From Zantedeschia hybrid cultivar (taxonomy: Eukaryota > Streptophyta > Magnoliopsida > Alismatales > Araceae), in assembly GCA_030544215.1 (NCBI GenBank), contig JARZZO010000014.1:21211734-21275733 (forward strand): a stretch of 64,000 nucleotides of DNA, read 5' to 3'. The notes beneath the pieces are model-generated. The model had not been told where the DNA came from and made no database searches. It saw only the letters and a list, made by a program, of their open reading frames with translations. Each line of letters opens with the position of its first letter. Positions within the stretch are counted from its first letter, which is position 1. Positions 33,951 through 46,200 of this stretch are shown here, in pieces. The position numbers and the translations under genes are program-made.

Positions 33951-35690
33951 TCACTGGATCTTCACCCACACGCCCTTGCTAGGCACCCCCGCGTGCACCA
34001 CGAACAGCAGGTAGTACCCCGGCGGCGCCACCCGGGCCGTGGGCGGCGCCGCCGCAGTCGCCCGGTATCCCGACCCTGGCCAGGCTACCGGCTCCACTCC
34101 CCCCACAGCCAGCACCACCAAGCGCTGGTTCATCCCCAGCGCGTGCGTGGTGAACGACGGCGCCAGCAGCGCCACCGCCACGCCCCCGGGCGACCGGGAC
34201 TCCTCCACCCGGAACGTCACCGTCAGCGGCTGCCCGTACGCCACCGATCCTGCGGGCGCCACCTCCACCTCCCTCGGCCGGAAGGCGTCCAAGGAGCCGT
34301 CCAGGTACGGAGGGTGGAACGCCTCCAGCCTCAGCTCCGTGGGGAACTCCACCCCCGTGAAGTTGTAGTAGATGTGCGGATTGCTGCCGCCCACCAGCAC
34401 CCGCCCGTAGGTGTCCACCACCGCCGATGAGTGGTACATCCGGGGGATCTCCGACTTGCTCAGGACGGTGAAGCGCCGGCCGGGGAGGCCGTAGGGGCTG
34501 TAGAGGACGGGGGCGGTGACGGGGTCCCTACCCAGCTCCCACCCGGCCGTGCCCCTTCCGGCACCGTTGATGACGAGGACGTCGCCGGTGGGGAGCAGCA
34601 GCATGTCGCCCATGACGCGCGCGATGGGCATCGTCTCCATGCGCCATGCCGCTTCCGGGTCCGTCACGGAGAGCCTCCCGCAGGTCGCGAGCGCGGGGAG
34701 AAACGTCCCATTCAGGGCGAGCTCGTAAGACCCGCGCGGCGCGCCCCCACAGATGAGCACCTCCGCATCGACGTGGTCCGAGCCGTCGGCGGGGAGGCGG
34801 AGGGGCAGAAGGACGGACGACCCCGAGCTGGGGTAGTTGCGGGGTTCGTCGCCGGGAATGCGGGGGAAGGTGCGGACCACCTGGTGGTTGGCGTAGTCGA
34901 GGAGGACCGCGCGGGTGTTGGCGAAGACGAAGAGGTTGCCGTCGGGCAAGAGGTGCACGAAGGGGTAGAGGTTGTTCTCAACCTCCCCGTCTCGCGTCTC
35001 CTTCAAGAACAAGAACTCGCGCGGGTAAGAGGAAGGCGCCTGCTCGCCGGCGAGGAGAGGGGGAGGAAGAGAGAAAGGTTGGCTGTCTTCCCTGGGGAAG
35101 AACTCGTAGTTGTACTGCTTCCGGCCACCGACGATGATGACGCGCCCGTCGGGAAGGATCTGGTTGGTCGCATACCAGCGGCGCACCGTGAGGTAGCCCG
35201 GGCGCTCCACCCAGTCGCAGGGGGGAGGGACGCCAGCGCCATCGGCGCTACTTTCCTCAATGGGGAAGGCGCACGGGGAGAGGGAGCGGACGACGCGTTC
35301 GCCGTCGTTGTAGCCGCCGGACTGGAGGAGGGCGCCGTCGGGGAGGACGGAGCCGGAGGAGCACCAGGTGTCAGTGAGGACGGTGAGGGGGGAGACGGCG
35401 TTGGAGCGGAGGTCGTAGAGGAGGGAGTGGGCGGTGCAGTCGTCCTGAAGGGCGGAGTCGAGGGGGTCGTGGCGGCAGCGGCCGAGGGGAAGGGACAGGT
35501 TGGAGCGGCCGAAGTCGGTGCGGTCGAACATGGCCACCTTGTCGCTGCTCAGCAGCTGCATGTGCATGGCGGAGAGGCCGATACTTTCACGAAGGAGCCT
35601 CCACTCGCCGCCGCCCACCGGCTGGCATCGGCATGGCTGGAAAACAGCAGCGAAGAGGAAGAGGAGGAGAGGGAGAAAGAAGAAAGCCAT
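33951..35690 (-). CDS. Glyoxal/galactose-oxidase-like secreted copper-radical oxidase
   Basis: Single open frame of 579 residues. Residues 1-22 form a hydrophobic signal peptide, so the enzyme should enter the secretory path and act in the apoplast or cell wall. The body matches plant aldehyde oxidase GLOX proteins: a glyoxal-oxidase N-terminal propeller followed by a C-terminal DUF1929 (galactose-oxidase-like) domain. Likely metal and radical residues by family pattern: Cys110 (DTWC) and Tyr173 (RWYAT) as the Cys-Tyr cofactor pair, Tyr419-His420 (RMYHSS) and His516 (TTHALGMNQR). The family oxidises simple aldehydes or alcohols such as glyoxal or galactose to yield hydrogen peroxide; substrate here is not predictable. 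Length is normal and no break is seen. Coding sequence is strongly GC-rich, unlike its flanks, and produces long false frames on the other strand. No intron is needed. Confidence 0.92.
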   Translation of the reverse strand: MAFFFLPLLLFLFAAVFQPCRCQPVGGGEWRLLRESIGLSAMHMQLLSSDKVAMFDRTDFGRSNLSLPLGRCRHDPLDSALQDDCTAHSLLYDLRSNAVSPLTVLTDTWCSSGSVLPDGALLQSGGYNDGERVVRSLSPCAFPIEESSADGAGVPPPCDWVERPGYLTVRRWYATNQILPDGRVIIVGGRKQYNYEFFPREDSQPFSLPPPLLAGEQAPSSYPREFLFLKETRDGEVENNLYPFVHLLPDGNLFVFANTRAVLLDYANHQVVRTFPRIPGDEPRNYPSSGSSVLLPLRLPADGSDHVDAEVLICGGAPRGSYELALNGTFLPALATCGRLSVTDPEAAWRMETMPIARVMGDMLLLPTGDVLVINGAGRGTAGWELGRDPVTAPVLYSPYGLPGRRFTVLSKSEIPRMYHSSAVVDTYGRVLVGGSNPHIYYNFTGVEFPTELRLEAFHPPYLDGSLDAFRPREVEVAPAGSVAYGQPLTVTFRVEESRSPGGVAVALLAPSFTTHALGMNQRLVVLAVGGVEPVAWPGSGYRATAAAPPTARVAPPGYYLLFVVHAGVPSKGVWVKIQ

Positions 35691-38272
35691 GGAAGTGGCT
35701 ACGGGACCTCGGTTTGCTTCTGAAGAACTGATCTTGATGGTTCTCCTCAGCTAAAACTTCGCGTTCCTATTCTTTTTCTCTCTCTTGGAGGGACATGGGT
35801 TTCTTTGTGCTTCTTGTCTTCTTGGTGAGTGGTAGAAGTGGTGTTACTCTGTTAGAAGGTTCCAGATTATTTACGTTACTAGTTACTGATCACTAGGAGG
35901 GATGGGTTGCTCTACCTCTACCTGGTTCCTCTACCATGCATTAAGCGAACCATGCATGACTCATGTAGAGCAGTAGACCCAGTTCACATTGCCATAAAAA
36001 AGTTTCTTTGGGGACCAAAATAGAAAGTGTAGTAGTTTTGGGGAGTATCGGATACTATGAGGATAATATTGGACTGGACTCTAATAATAATCGGTCCAAG
36101 AATGACGTATGTTAAGTAATTTCGTCAATTGATATATGTTCTATCATAACTTATTATTTTCTTTTATTCTCAATTTTTTAATTTTTTCAGTATACTGCAA
36201 AGTATTTAAACACAGTTAAAAACATATGTAATACTACAATCATAATTTAAAATATATTTCATGTGATCTGGGTTGTATTTATGTGCGTTGGAGAGTAGTG
36301 CAATAATTTAGTTTGTATCTAGGTGCATTGGAATGTATTTTAAATTATAATTTAATATTATGATCTTAGTTGTATTTAAATGTTCTATGTTACATTAAGA
36401 AGCTGGAAGAATGGAGAGTAAAAAAGTAATACATTGGGATAGGACGCATCTCAATTGACGAATCCACTTTACATGTCATCTTTAGACTGGTTCGATCCAA
36501 CATTACCATAAGAAGAATTGGACTCTTTTGGGCGCTGGTGGGGTGGTACGCAGGGACGACGGTGAGCAGAAAGATGAGGAAGCTCGTGCATTGGCCGCTC
36601 CGGGAGGTGGGGACGGTGGCAGCGGCCTCAATAAATTTGGGAACAGGGTAATTAAGCCAGATCACTAATGGTCTCCTCGTCTCCCGACTCCTTGGGAATG
36701 GCCGTCTAATTTTGCTACCGCATGGCTTCTGATTTCCTTGGGCACGCCGGAAGGGAAAACGCAAACATTAATCCTATCGTGGAAACATTTTTAATTAGCA
36801 TTTTAGATATATGTTCAGCCTTCAGATATATATATCTAGAACCATGCATGTTAATTTCTCTTGCATCTCATCCCTCTTTCCTTAAAAAAAGTTTAACTTG
36901 ATCCGTCATTCAACTCACTCCAACTTGCAAAATTTGGATGCGGGTCAAGAATATTATTCGCTGGGACAAATGTGGATCATGTCGTTTGACTTGAACTTGA
37001 TACTTAATTAGTTGAGGTAAAAAAAAAAAAATCCAACTTCCTCTAATCTACCACAACCTGGTCAGACCTACAGTTCTTGACTCTTGGTTTTGGCCCCCTC
37101 CTAGACTCGAGTCAGAGTACGGCCGGGTTATACAACTCTAACTTGATGTAATGTTGGGTTATGATAAGGTCAAATTTGTTTATTAACCATCTCCGTTGAT
37201 CACATAGCCACCTGTAGTATGCAATTAATAATGAATAATTGACTCTAGATTAATAGATGTCCACCTTGAAGTGATGTTCTGATAACAACGAAGTTACGCT
37301 CATAAGAGAGTCTAAACCAAACAATGGGAAGCTCTGTTGAATGAAGTGATCTTTTATTTCTGTTAGATTGATGTTTAGCAATACTGTAGAAGATAAAGGA
37401 AATTTTTTCAAGGGCTATTAAGAGAAATAAAGAGATGAAAACTTAATACTGAATTTTCATTTTATAAACCCCTAACGATGTTCAGGGTTTGGTTTGATTT
37501 GATTCATGACGTTTTTTTTTTGTTTTCTTTTTCTGACTAAAATAATACCAAAAGATTCCTGAAACCGAACCAAGCCTAAATACCCTAGAGCATATATAAG
37601 TGCACCTGGAGTTTGAGGGTACGTGAATTCGGACGCGTACATAGGCAGACGGAGAGGATGGGGGAACTACGTGCATGGATGCTAATTTGATGATATATAA
37701 CATACGTTTACAAGGTCTTGGTTTCCTTCCGTCGTTTCGTATAGGAATAAACGAGGAAGGGAAAGGAGGAAGAGAAGGAAACCCAAGGCACCTGTGTTAC
37801 CTAGTCAAGATTTAAGGAATAAAAGTCTTAAGAAAAACCTTAAATTGATTGAAAGGTCAGTGAAAATTTTGTAAAAGAATATTGAGTTTTTTAAATATAA
37901 AACAAACAACATAATTTAAAAATATATAATATAAATGAGTTTTTTATTTGAAAAAGACTTAAGCTTTTTTTAAAGTACATCTTTAGAGATTCCTTTAACA
38001 AATCGAAGTTATTCCATGAAAATATGTTGAGAGAAATAATGTGATTAAATCATGATCATGACTTTCTTAATAAATCATAGCTTTATGTTACAATGCCTGC
38101 ACGTATTATGCCGCTTATGTATGACTTTAATGTAATGCTTGTTTGTATTAGTATTTGTTGTAGCTGTGGCCAAGTACCGCATGGATGAACTAGTTCGCCG
38201 ATCCTACCCAATATATGTCATGCACAATCAGCAAACATCAATAGACGCTCCAATGTGATCTTAGAAGGAAAC
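35691..38272. other. Intergenic region, no supported gene
   Basis: AT-rich. It includes the glyoxal-oxidase-like gene's upstream region and a foldback element at about 36061-36509. A 124-codon open frame at 36390-36764 is not supported as a gene. Nothing else recognisable. Confidence 0.6.
36061..36509. mobile_element. Foldback/MITE-like element with about 65-bp imperfect terminal inverted repeats
   Basis: The left arm (ggataatattggactgg..., then gtcaattga at 36124-36132) is an imperfect reverse complement of the right arm (tcaattgacgaa near 36451, then ggttcgatccaacattacc to 36509). No target duplication was identified. No transposase in the interior. Confidence 0.5.
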
Positions 38273-38808
38273 CTGATTATCCGATTTTTTGATCCGTTAT
38301 CGAAATAAGAATATCCGTTTTCGATAAAAAATATCCGTCCGATAGTTATCGGAATCGGAATCGGATATTTCCAATAAACCATCGGAATCGGAAACAGAAA
38401 CTCCTGTTTCCGTGTCCACTTTTCGATTTCCGATTCCGATTATTATTAAATTTATTATTAAGAATAATATTAACCTTAAGATTGTTTTAATCTTATTAAT
38501 CATTATCTAATATAATTAATCATTATCTAATATACTAAGACATATTGGTTATATTTAGATTTCATTTTATATGTTTTAAACAAATAAATTAAGAAATCAT
38601 TAATTTTCGATAATTATCGGAAATAATATCCGATTCCGATATCGGAATCGGAATCGGAAAATAGACTTTCCGATTTTATCGGAAATGGAAACAGATAATG
38701 CACTTTCCGATCTTATCGGAATCGGAAACGGAAACAAGTTATCCTTATCGGAATCGAAAAACGGAAACACCTATTTCCGTATCCGCATCCTACCCATTTA
38801 CAGCCCTA
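38273..38808. mobile_element. Ac/hAT-like non-autonomous element rich in tcggaatcggaa repeats
   Basis: Dozens of tatcggaa / ttccgat words in both orientations flank an AT-rich centre, a layout like the subterminal transposase-binding repeats of Ac-type hAT elements. The right end reads tttacagcccta, the reverse complement of TAGGGCTGTAAA, a common hAT terminus. The left terminus is not recognisable. The flanks share only ggaaac (38267-38272 and 38809-38814), so the boundaries are tentative. Confidence 0.5.
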
Positions 38809-38886
38809 GGAAACACTCTCCCATGCTCAAATCGATACAGGCTATGTAACAATGAACGAGTGGCTAAGTTAGAAGTTGCAGACTTA

Positions 38887-39180
38887 GGACGTGTTTAGCA
38901 AAACTTCTACTTGAAAGTTACTTTTGACTTTCACTTCTTACATAGAATGAGTTGAGTGAGAGAGGTTATAATTAATTTTAGTTTGTTACAAAAGTCAACT
39001 CTTTCATAATAACCTCAATTTTTCTCTAATCTTGGAAACTCTTCCTTTGTAGCTTTTGGTTGAAAATCAAAACAAGTAAAATACCACATAAATAGCTTCC
39101 AAAATCTAATGACTTTCATAAAAAATAACTAAATGAAAATACAAAAGTACTTCCAAATAAAAGCTGCGCCAAACACGGCT
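38887..39180 (+). mobile_element. Tourist-like MITE, copy 1
   Basis: 294 bp with imperfect terminal inverted repeats (ggacgtgtttagc / agccgtgtttggc) and a TTA duplication at both sides (38884-38886, 39181-39183). Fits the PIF/Harbinger group. A second copy in reverse orientation lies at 52709-52994. Confidence 0.75.
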
Positions 39181-39882
39181 TTACCTTGATTAGATACCTC
39201 CAAATCCAGGTAGGTGAGACTGTCTCTATCTTCTAATTGGGACTATTCCCATGTGCAGGTAATTGCCTTGAGCTCTTCGTTGGCATCTCCTAGACTAAGA
39301 GACTTAATGGGCCAAGTGGGCTGACAACTTCTAACTATCGTCGATCAAGGGGATCCCTCTAAGTCGCCACACCCTTAATGGACTTGACCCATGAGGAGAT
39401 ATTATCCCTCATCAGTACTAATTAATTTGTCTTTTTTCCTTTTTCTGTAGTTTTAATGAATTATATATTTTATTGAATGTATATATTAATAATTAATCTT
39501 CCGGATACTAAGAAAGAACTGTTATCTAATGGACGCGAGTCCACTCGTGGAACAAGAATAATAACGCCGTGCACGTGTGCGTTTTGCGTAATCGAGAGTA
39601 TCATTCGACCCGTCTCATGGTACTACCAAAATGGTCCTTCTAGAGGAACAACCGAAGATGTAAATTATTAGATACAAAGTGGGCCCATTTTTAAGATCGG
39701 ACGGTCCACCTACTGTGACTACAGCAAGTACCACTCCTCTTTGTAAGATAGAAGCCAACAGACCAGCTTGGGTTCTCTGGTATCCTGCTTTAACATGGTA
39801 CATCCATTCTTTATAAGTTGTAAGCAAACAGACACCTACATGGGCTTTCTGGTATTTATTGAGTGAACAGTGGAAAGATTTA

Positions 39883-40906
39883 GGGTGCATTTGGTTGTCT
39901 CTAAAACGTATTCGAAAGGAAAAGACTTTTCAAGTAAATTGTTTTCATGTTATTTGGTACTTATATAGGAAATTGTTTTCATGAAAATCTTTTCATTTGT
40001 TTTTCTTCAAAAACATTTTCCTGAAAATGATATGACATATTTGTTTATTCACAATGGACCTTCAATGCATTAACATACTAAGGTAGTTATATAATAGGTA
40101 CCCATATAACAATGAAGTAATGTAATAATGTTATCTCCGCCAATATTAACTATTAACAAGTGCATTAACTAATAACGTAGTAAAGATAGCATCTTGACTT
40201 GTTAAGATTTTAATATTTTAATGGTAACTAATGCACAATTATGTTCCTAAGTTTCTATATTATGATGTTATTACTCTATGAGTAATACTTGTTGCAGCCG
40301 TGCAACTCATTTGTTTTTTTTTTTTATGGTCAACCTGATCTGGCCTACATGTCCGTCCAGTTTGATCACGATGATCTAAAAAAAATAAAAAATAAAAAAA
40401 TAACCCTTATAAATCGTAAAAAAATATTCCCTAATGAATAGTATTACTTTATTATGCTATTATGTTATTATACTAACACTTTGTTCACCATTACAAATAG
40501 TTGACAAAAGGAGTGAAAAATAAAATTAAAAAAACGTGAAACTCAGACTGTACTTGACAGGGGATCAAATTAATTTCAAGGACAGAGGAGATCTAATTAT
40601 TTTTTTAAACTAAATTCTCGTAGAGCTAATACATAATAAGCCAAAATCCTGTACGTTGGTCATCATAGCCACCGGCAGAAAGAAGAGGCGCGCGTCTTTG
40701 TTGAATGCCGACACCACGCTCTGCGGGAGTAAACAGATTGTGCGGAAAACTGCATACATACCTTCTCCTCAGATGCAGAAATCCTAATTTAGTAGTTGAT
40801 GACATATTATCTTTTCTGTTGACTGATATTTTCATGACCATCAAAGTATCAGCTTTTCTTGAAAATATTTTTCTACAGGTTATTTTGCGGACTACCAAAT
40901 GCATCC
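39883..40906. mobile_element. PIF/Harbinger-like non-coding element
   Basis: Ends gggtgcatttggttgtc and (reversed) ggatgcatttggtagtc agree at 15 of 17 bases. Flanks are TTA on the left and TAA on the right, so the target duplication is not exact. No transposase frame inside. Confidence 0.5.
40310..40450. repeat. A-rich dispersed repeat, copy 2
   Basis: Poly-T start, 'ggtcaacctg', 'ctacatgtccgt', 'gatcacgatgatct', then the aaataaaaaataaaaaaat core. Same word order as the copy at 28500-28730. Confidence 0.4.
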
Positions 40907-41024
40907 TAACGGGGAAGGCGCTCTTTGCACCAATAGAAAGGTATCAAAATCACTGTGCCGTACCCTTAAAATTACATCATTAGGTGGTGTTATACTGCCT
41001 GACAGTGCAGTCAATAAAAAAAAT

Positions 41025-41230
41025 CTGATTTTTTTTTTTTACATCGGGCCCAATTGCATCTACACGTCCGTAAAGTCTAATCTATGATTAGATGTCTTAA
41101 AAAATTCTAAAAAATAAAAAATCAAATGTTAATGAACAATAAAAAATATCCTTCATGGGCCAAACTCAATAATATTTCCTGCATTTTAATTTTTTTTAAA
41201 ATCAACCTATCAGAAATCAGACCCTATGAA
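41025..41230. repeat. A-rich dispersed repeat, copy 3
   Basis: Poly-T start, 'catcgggccc', 'ctacacgtccgt', 'gattagatg', then aaaaaattctaaaaaataaaaaatc.. core and a 'catgggccaaactc' block. Confidence 0.4.
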
Positions 41231-41704
41231 CAAGTGAGACATTTAAATCAACCTTAAAAAGTTTCAAAAAAAGAATTTTCATTGCTGTACTCCCAGGCCG
41301 TGGCAGTGCAGCTAAGTTTTTACTCCATTATATAAGACGCTAATAACACGGCATGCACGGGCACGGCACACTGGGTCACGCACACCACAGCATAAGGTGC
41401 CTGGCAACCTGGGTGCTCCTCTCCACGTTTGAAGTCCATTTGCTTAGAGTATGCTTGCTGCAATGGGATTGAGATCATCTACTTCACTTTTTCTACATCA
41501 TTGATGCTCCACTTCATCCTATTGATTCAGTTATTGTAGTGGAAGGAAAGTGGAACCTATAAAAAAGAAACGTTTTTACTTTTTAAAATTTTTAGACCAA
41601 TCAGAATGAGTGGAATACAAATGATATACAAGAAATAAAGTAAAATATCTCAATCGCAATAATGCCCACCATTTGCGATGGGGGACATTGCAGTGTAAAA
41701 TTAA

Positions 41705-41990
41705 AAGAAGAAAGATTGAGTTTTTCTTTTTAAGTCAGCCCTCAAATGTTCTACATGATCATACAATCCAATCTCCCATTTGATGACACAAAAAATATAA
41801 AAAATTAAAAACTGTTATTAGACTGGCCTCTTAAAGATTCTTTTTAGTATTCACTAGGTCTCAATGTTGTAAGGCATTGCAGCGGGTTAACAAAAAAAAT
41901 ATTTATGAATTTTTTTTTGGATGGGCCTCAAATGCCTTACCGGAATATATTTTGATTTTTGAACTGACAACCTAAAAAATTCTAAAAAAT
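41705..41990. repeat. A-rich dispersed repeats, copy 4 and a partial copy
   Basis: 'aagtcagccctcaaatg', 'ctacatgatc', 'aatctcccatttgatga', core aaaaaatataaaaaattaaaaac, then 'gactggcctcttaaag'. A second partial start follows near 41885-41990 with the same leader words (gggcctcaaatgccttac). Confidence 0.4.
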
Positions 41991-43225
41991 AATTTTTTTA
42001 GACAGGGGCTGTGCAGGAGGTATTACTCTTTGGTGTAAGATCTGTTCCATGGATAAATTAATCATACTATGGACAAGGCCAGATATAAGGAGGCTCTGGT
42101 CCCCAAAAAAAATGTAGTCGACAAAAAAGATCTAAAACGGATAAGTGGGCTATTTTCAGTTGTTTGAAGATTTTAAATCACTAAATAATTCGTACGACCA
42201 GCTTTTCAAAAACGAAACACATGCTATAACAGTGTACAAAAGACATCGGTTTCGTACCCTTTGGTGAACATCGAATATCAAAACTAACTCTCTCTCGCAC
42301 TCATTTTCAAATAATGTTTTAGGATGAAATTCAGAGATTTACAAATCAAGTACTTCATAAACACTACAGTAAAAAAAATTATTTTTGCTTAGAATCTATT
42401 TTGATGAAAAACAAAACCAAAAAGTCCTTTGTAAAATACTAATCACGACTCTAGATTTTAATATTTTATGTCTTTCTAAATGAGGAAAAAAAATCAAAGA
42501 TTTCAGCATCTTACATGGGATCGAACAAAAGAATCTTAAATTTTCAACTTTACGTCACCGTATGTCAAGCCAAATAACCCTTTGGTCAAACATGTAAAAT
42601 TTTGAGCCAATGGGGCAAAATCTCCACCGTATCTGAACACCGTCAAATTTGTAAAAACAAATGTTAGGACGAGTTCCAAGGACCCCAGAATTACTCGGAT
42701 GGGGATGGAGGTGAGGGAGTAGTTCCGTATTTAAGGAATTTGAATAAAAACTCGTCAGGCCAGGAAAATTACTAAAGAGTTACATGCATCTTAACCTTAA
42801 AGATCAGTTCAAAAAAAAAGCCTCCTGAAGGTAAGAATGGGAATGACTTACATGAATGGTTAAGGAAAACATCCTCAGATCGTCCTGAGCTGCCGCGAAA
42901 GATCTTGTTCATGCTCCCACAAGGTCCCTCTACATGAAGGTTTTAACTTCCTGCTCGTGCGAAAAAGCAAGCTTTTCGGTAGGACAATTACGTACGAGAA
43001 CATTGAAGCTTGGGTCACAAATTTACAGACATTTTGTTCCGCAACTGAAAACAATGGCTTATTACATTACTCAGTAATGGATTTTCAAGTCTGAAACTTC
43101 TCACCAGCTTCCAAACAGACTTACCATCACCAATAGAATCAACAGAACCAAAAGCCAAGTTAAATGCTTTATCTAAAGACATGAGAAGAACCTGTTGGAG
43201 GTGAAAATAGCTGCTACCCTAATTC

Positions 43226-46200
43226 TCAGTCTGCTCTAGATTGACCAGCACGCGATGAGAGGATGATGCCCACAATAAGACCATAAAGCGCAAGTGCTTC
43301 AGCAAAAATAAGGATAAGAATCATACCCACAAAAAGCTTTGGTTGCTGAGCATTAGCCCTGCAAGAATATGAACCTGAGCATTCAATGGACTGCCGTCCC
43401 GGAACTAGTAGTAAAGCAAGAGTATGTGCATTGAACGGGACCAAAAATCACCAGTATTACTATCACTGTGCTATTAATCAGTAATCATAACTCACACATA
43501 TCACGTGACCAATATAGATAGAGAATCCACATCTGAATTTTGCTCACTGGATCCAGTGGCAGACGCAGGAATTTGGTCTAGTGGGGTCACTCAAGTTGAG
43601 TACTGCGGGCCAACTTGGAGGGGAGACAACCAAACATACAAATGGGTCGGATTCGATACAGATCTAAGGTAGATCCATGACCGTATCCATTAAGTTACAG
43701 GTTTAGAAATATTATCCGTTGACGATCTTGTAAGTTAATAATCAGTCGGATAATTAAATATCAGTGTACCATATGTATTCGGTAAAAGACAATGTGTATT
43801 CGTTATCTTATCCACCATGAATATCGATTTGAAAAGACAATTCGTTAATTGACCTATAAGCTAATGATCGGTCGAATATTCGAGTCATCGATCAGTTATC
43901 ATTTGCATCGTTAGGGCAGGCTGGACAGCAATAGAGTTCACTTAGACTGTACTTGAAAGATATATTCACTAAAATTAAAAAATAATGGACTTCAGTAAAA
44001 AAAGTATATTCAAATTTTTCAAAGAAATACATTCAATACGAATAAAAAAAGTACACTTCAATAAAAATAATACGTTTCATTACAAATTTTTCTTACAATT
44101 GCACTCTACGAATCTTCATATCCTGAAACAGTTCAATAATTAAATGGGCTGAGCGGTTGGGCCAAGGCTTAGTGGATTCTTACAGTACGTCAGTGGGGTC
44201 CTGGGCACCTAGACTTGGAGTGGGCCTGTGAAATTGCAAAAGTTCAGTAGGGTCCTGGGCCCCACAGCCCAAAGGCTGGATCCGCCAGTGAATGGATCCA
44301 CTCTAAATCCTAGCAGCCATAAAAACCACCCAAAATCCGATAGTGAGGCATATACTAGAAGTGTAGCAAATTCCTAATATTATTCCTGTACAGTTAAACT
44401 AGCATGCCTCACATGACAGGTAAGAGAAATATGACAATCATAATAACATGTACCAGCTATCTGAACATCTGGGATTTCTCCAGATCGAACAGTGTCACTC
44501 TTATGAAGGGTTTCATCCATGATCAACAAACATCAGAAATGGATACATACAAAACATTAATGACAGCAGTCATAGCATGGAGCAAAAGTTTCATGGTGTA
44601 AGACTCCAAATGTTCGAACATAAACACATCTATCACGACATCTTTGCCCGTCAGATTTAGCCATTTAGGTAGTCTTGATCAACAAGTCAGATGCATACAA
44701 TCATTAAGGACAAAGGTTAGCTTATCAATCAACATTTTCCCTTCAAATTGATCTCCACGAATTAAAACCTAAAGTTTTCAAAACAAAATAACTAGAGATT
44801 AATGACAATAACAATAACAGCAATGCACCGTGGTAAGCAGGAGAGATCATTTCTTCTCAGTGGACTTGCACCATTTACGTGTCTTAGTTTTACCCAAACC
44901 ACACATCAAAATCGGCACCATATGGACCATCATATATCAGTTTTGTGGGTCTAGATGTTTGCTCAAGAACCCAAACCCCAAAATCATATAAAGGTTGTAA
45001 TTTATACCTTGGTCAGTAGACAAAAAGCAATACATCATAAGTATGGTGCAGGGCAGCAGGAGCTCATGATGAAAAGATGAGAAAACATAAGAGAGAGAAC
45101 TTCTATAAAATCATTATAAAGTCACATTGCCTAGGGTTGCCATTTCATGTATCAATTCTAGTCGATCCTCATATGTTTGACAGTTGCTCATCCAATGTTT
45201 ACATATTTAAATCTTCATATGGCGTCAGGTGGAAGCCTGATATAAATTCTTCCTAGCAATATCTCCAGCTAGGAATGAATTCCCTAAGAATTGTGAAGAA
45301 TCTTTGAAGCCGAAAAGGTCAGAAAGAAAGGTTACTCAGCCATCAATGCAGTTTTAATTGCAAATTTCCACAATGCTAATTGTTTGTTGTATAAAAATCC
45401 ACACCATCGGAGCACATTTTTGTCTTAGGCATATGCATCGCAGCATTGCACAAAATGTAATTTTGACTTCAGCATATGCACCTTAGGATCTCAAGTCATG
45501 GAACCAGAATATTAGATGATGATGATGATAAGACACATAAACAGATAAGTAATGCAACATGGTGCATACAAATATTCTTTCCTGATTAAAAACTGAATTT
45601 AGTCTCCTCTTCATGCCAGGGAAAGTAAATTGGATTTATTCCAGATAATCTCCTGACCACGGCTGACGCTCAAATGTGGTGGATCAAATAAGAGTTATTC
45701 TCTTGTCACTGTAGCTGCATAGAGAAGTCACCTTACACATTTTTCCACTGTGTATCTTCAATTAATAAAAATCTAAGAGACCATTGAATTCTACTACATA
45801 AATATTTCCCCATGCCAATTAATCAAATTGTTTCACAAGTAGAAGATGGCAAATAAAGTTATTCCTGCATGACCAAAAGGACATGAAGCTAAACACTTTA
45901 TTGCCATAGGAACACTATCACATGAACACCCCCCACCCCCCAAAAAAAAGAACATCCAAAGCCCACCCAAAAAAGGACCACCAAGTGCCAAGAAAAGGGG
46001 ACAGGCGGGCCTGGAGCAACGGTTAAGTTTCCCCGTTTGTGACCTAGGGGTCTCGGGTTCGAACCAAGGAAACAACCTCTCTACTTAGCAAGGGTAAGGC
46101 TGCGTACATCGACCAACACATCATTAGGGCTTACCATAACTATTCACTTGATGAACATTGGTGATCTATATCAAGCAAGGAATTCCCGACCGATCGGGTC

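Larger units (their letters stand above)
39184..43225. other. Intergenic region, no supported gene
   Basis: AT-rich. It contains a diverged tandem duplication of about 72 bp (39737-39870), a PIF/Harbinger-like element (39883-40906) and three copies of the A-rich dispersed repeat. The last few hundred bases (about 42950-43225) are probably the 3' untranslated region of the V-ATPase gene. No coding exon found. Confidence 0.55.

Noticed and set aside
34431..35723. 430-codon open frame on the + strand
   Set aside because: It is opposite the glyoxal-oxidase-like gene. The GC-rich third positions of that gene remove stops on the other strand, and the translation shows no family features.
36390..36764. 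124-codon minus-strand frame
   Set aside because: It overlaps the right arm of a foldback element and has no recognisable domain.
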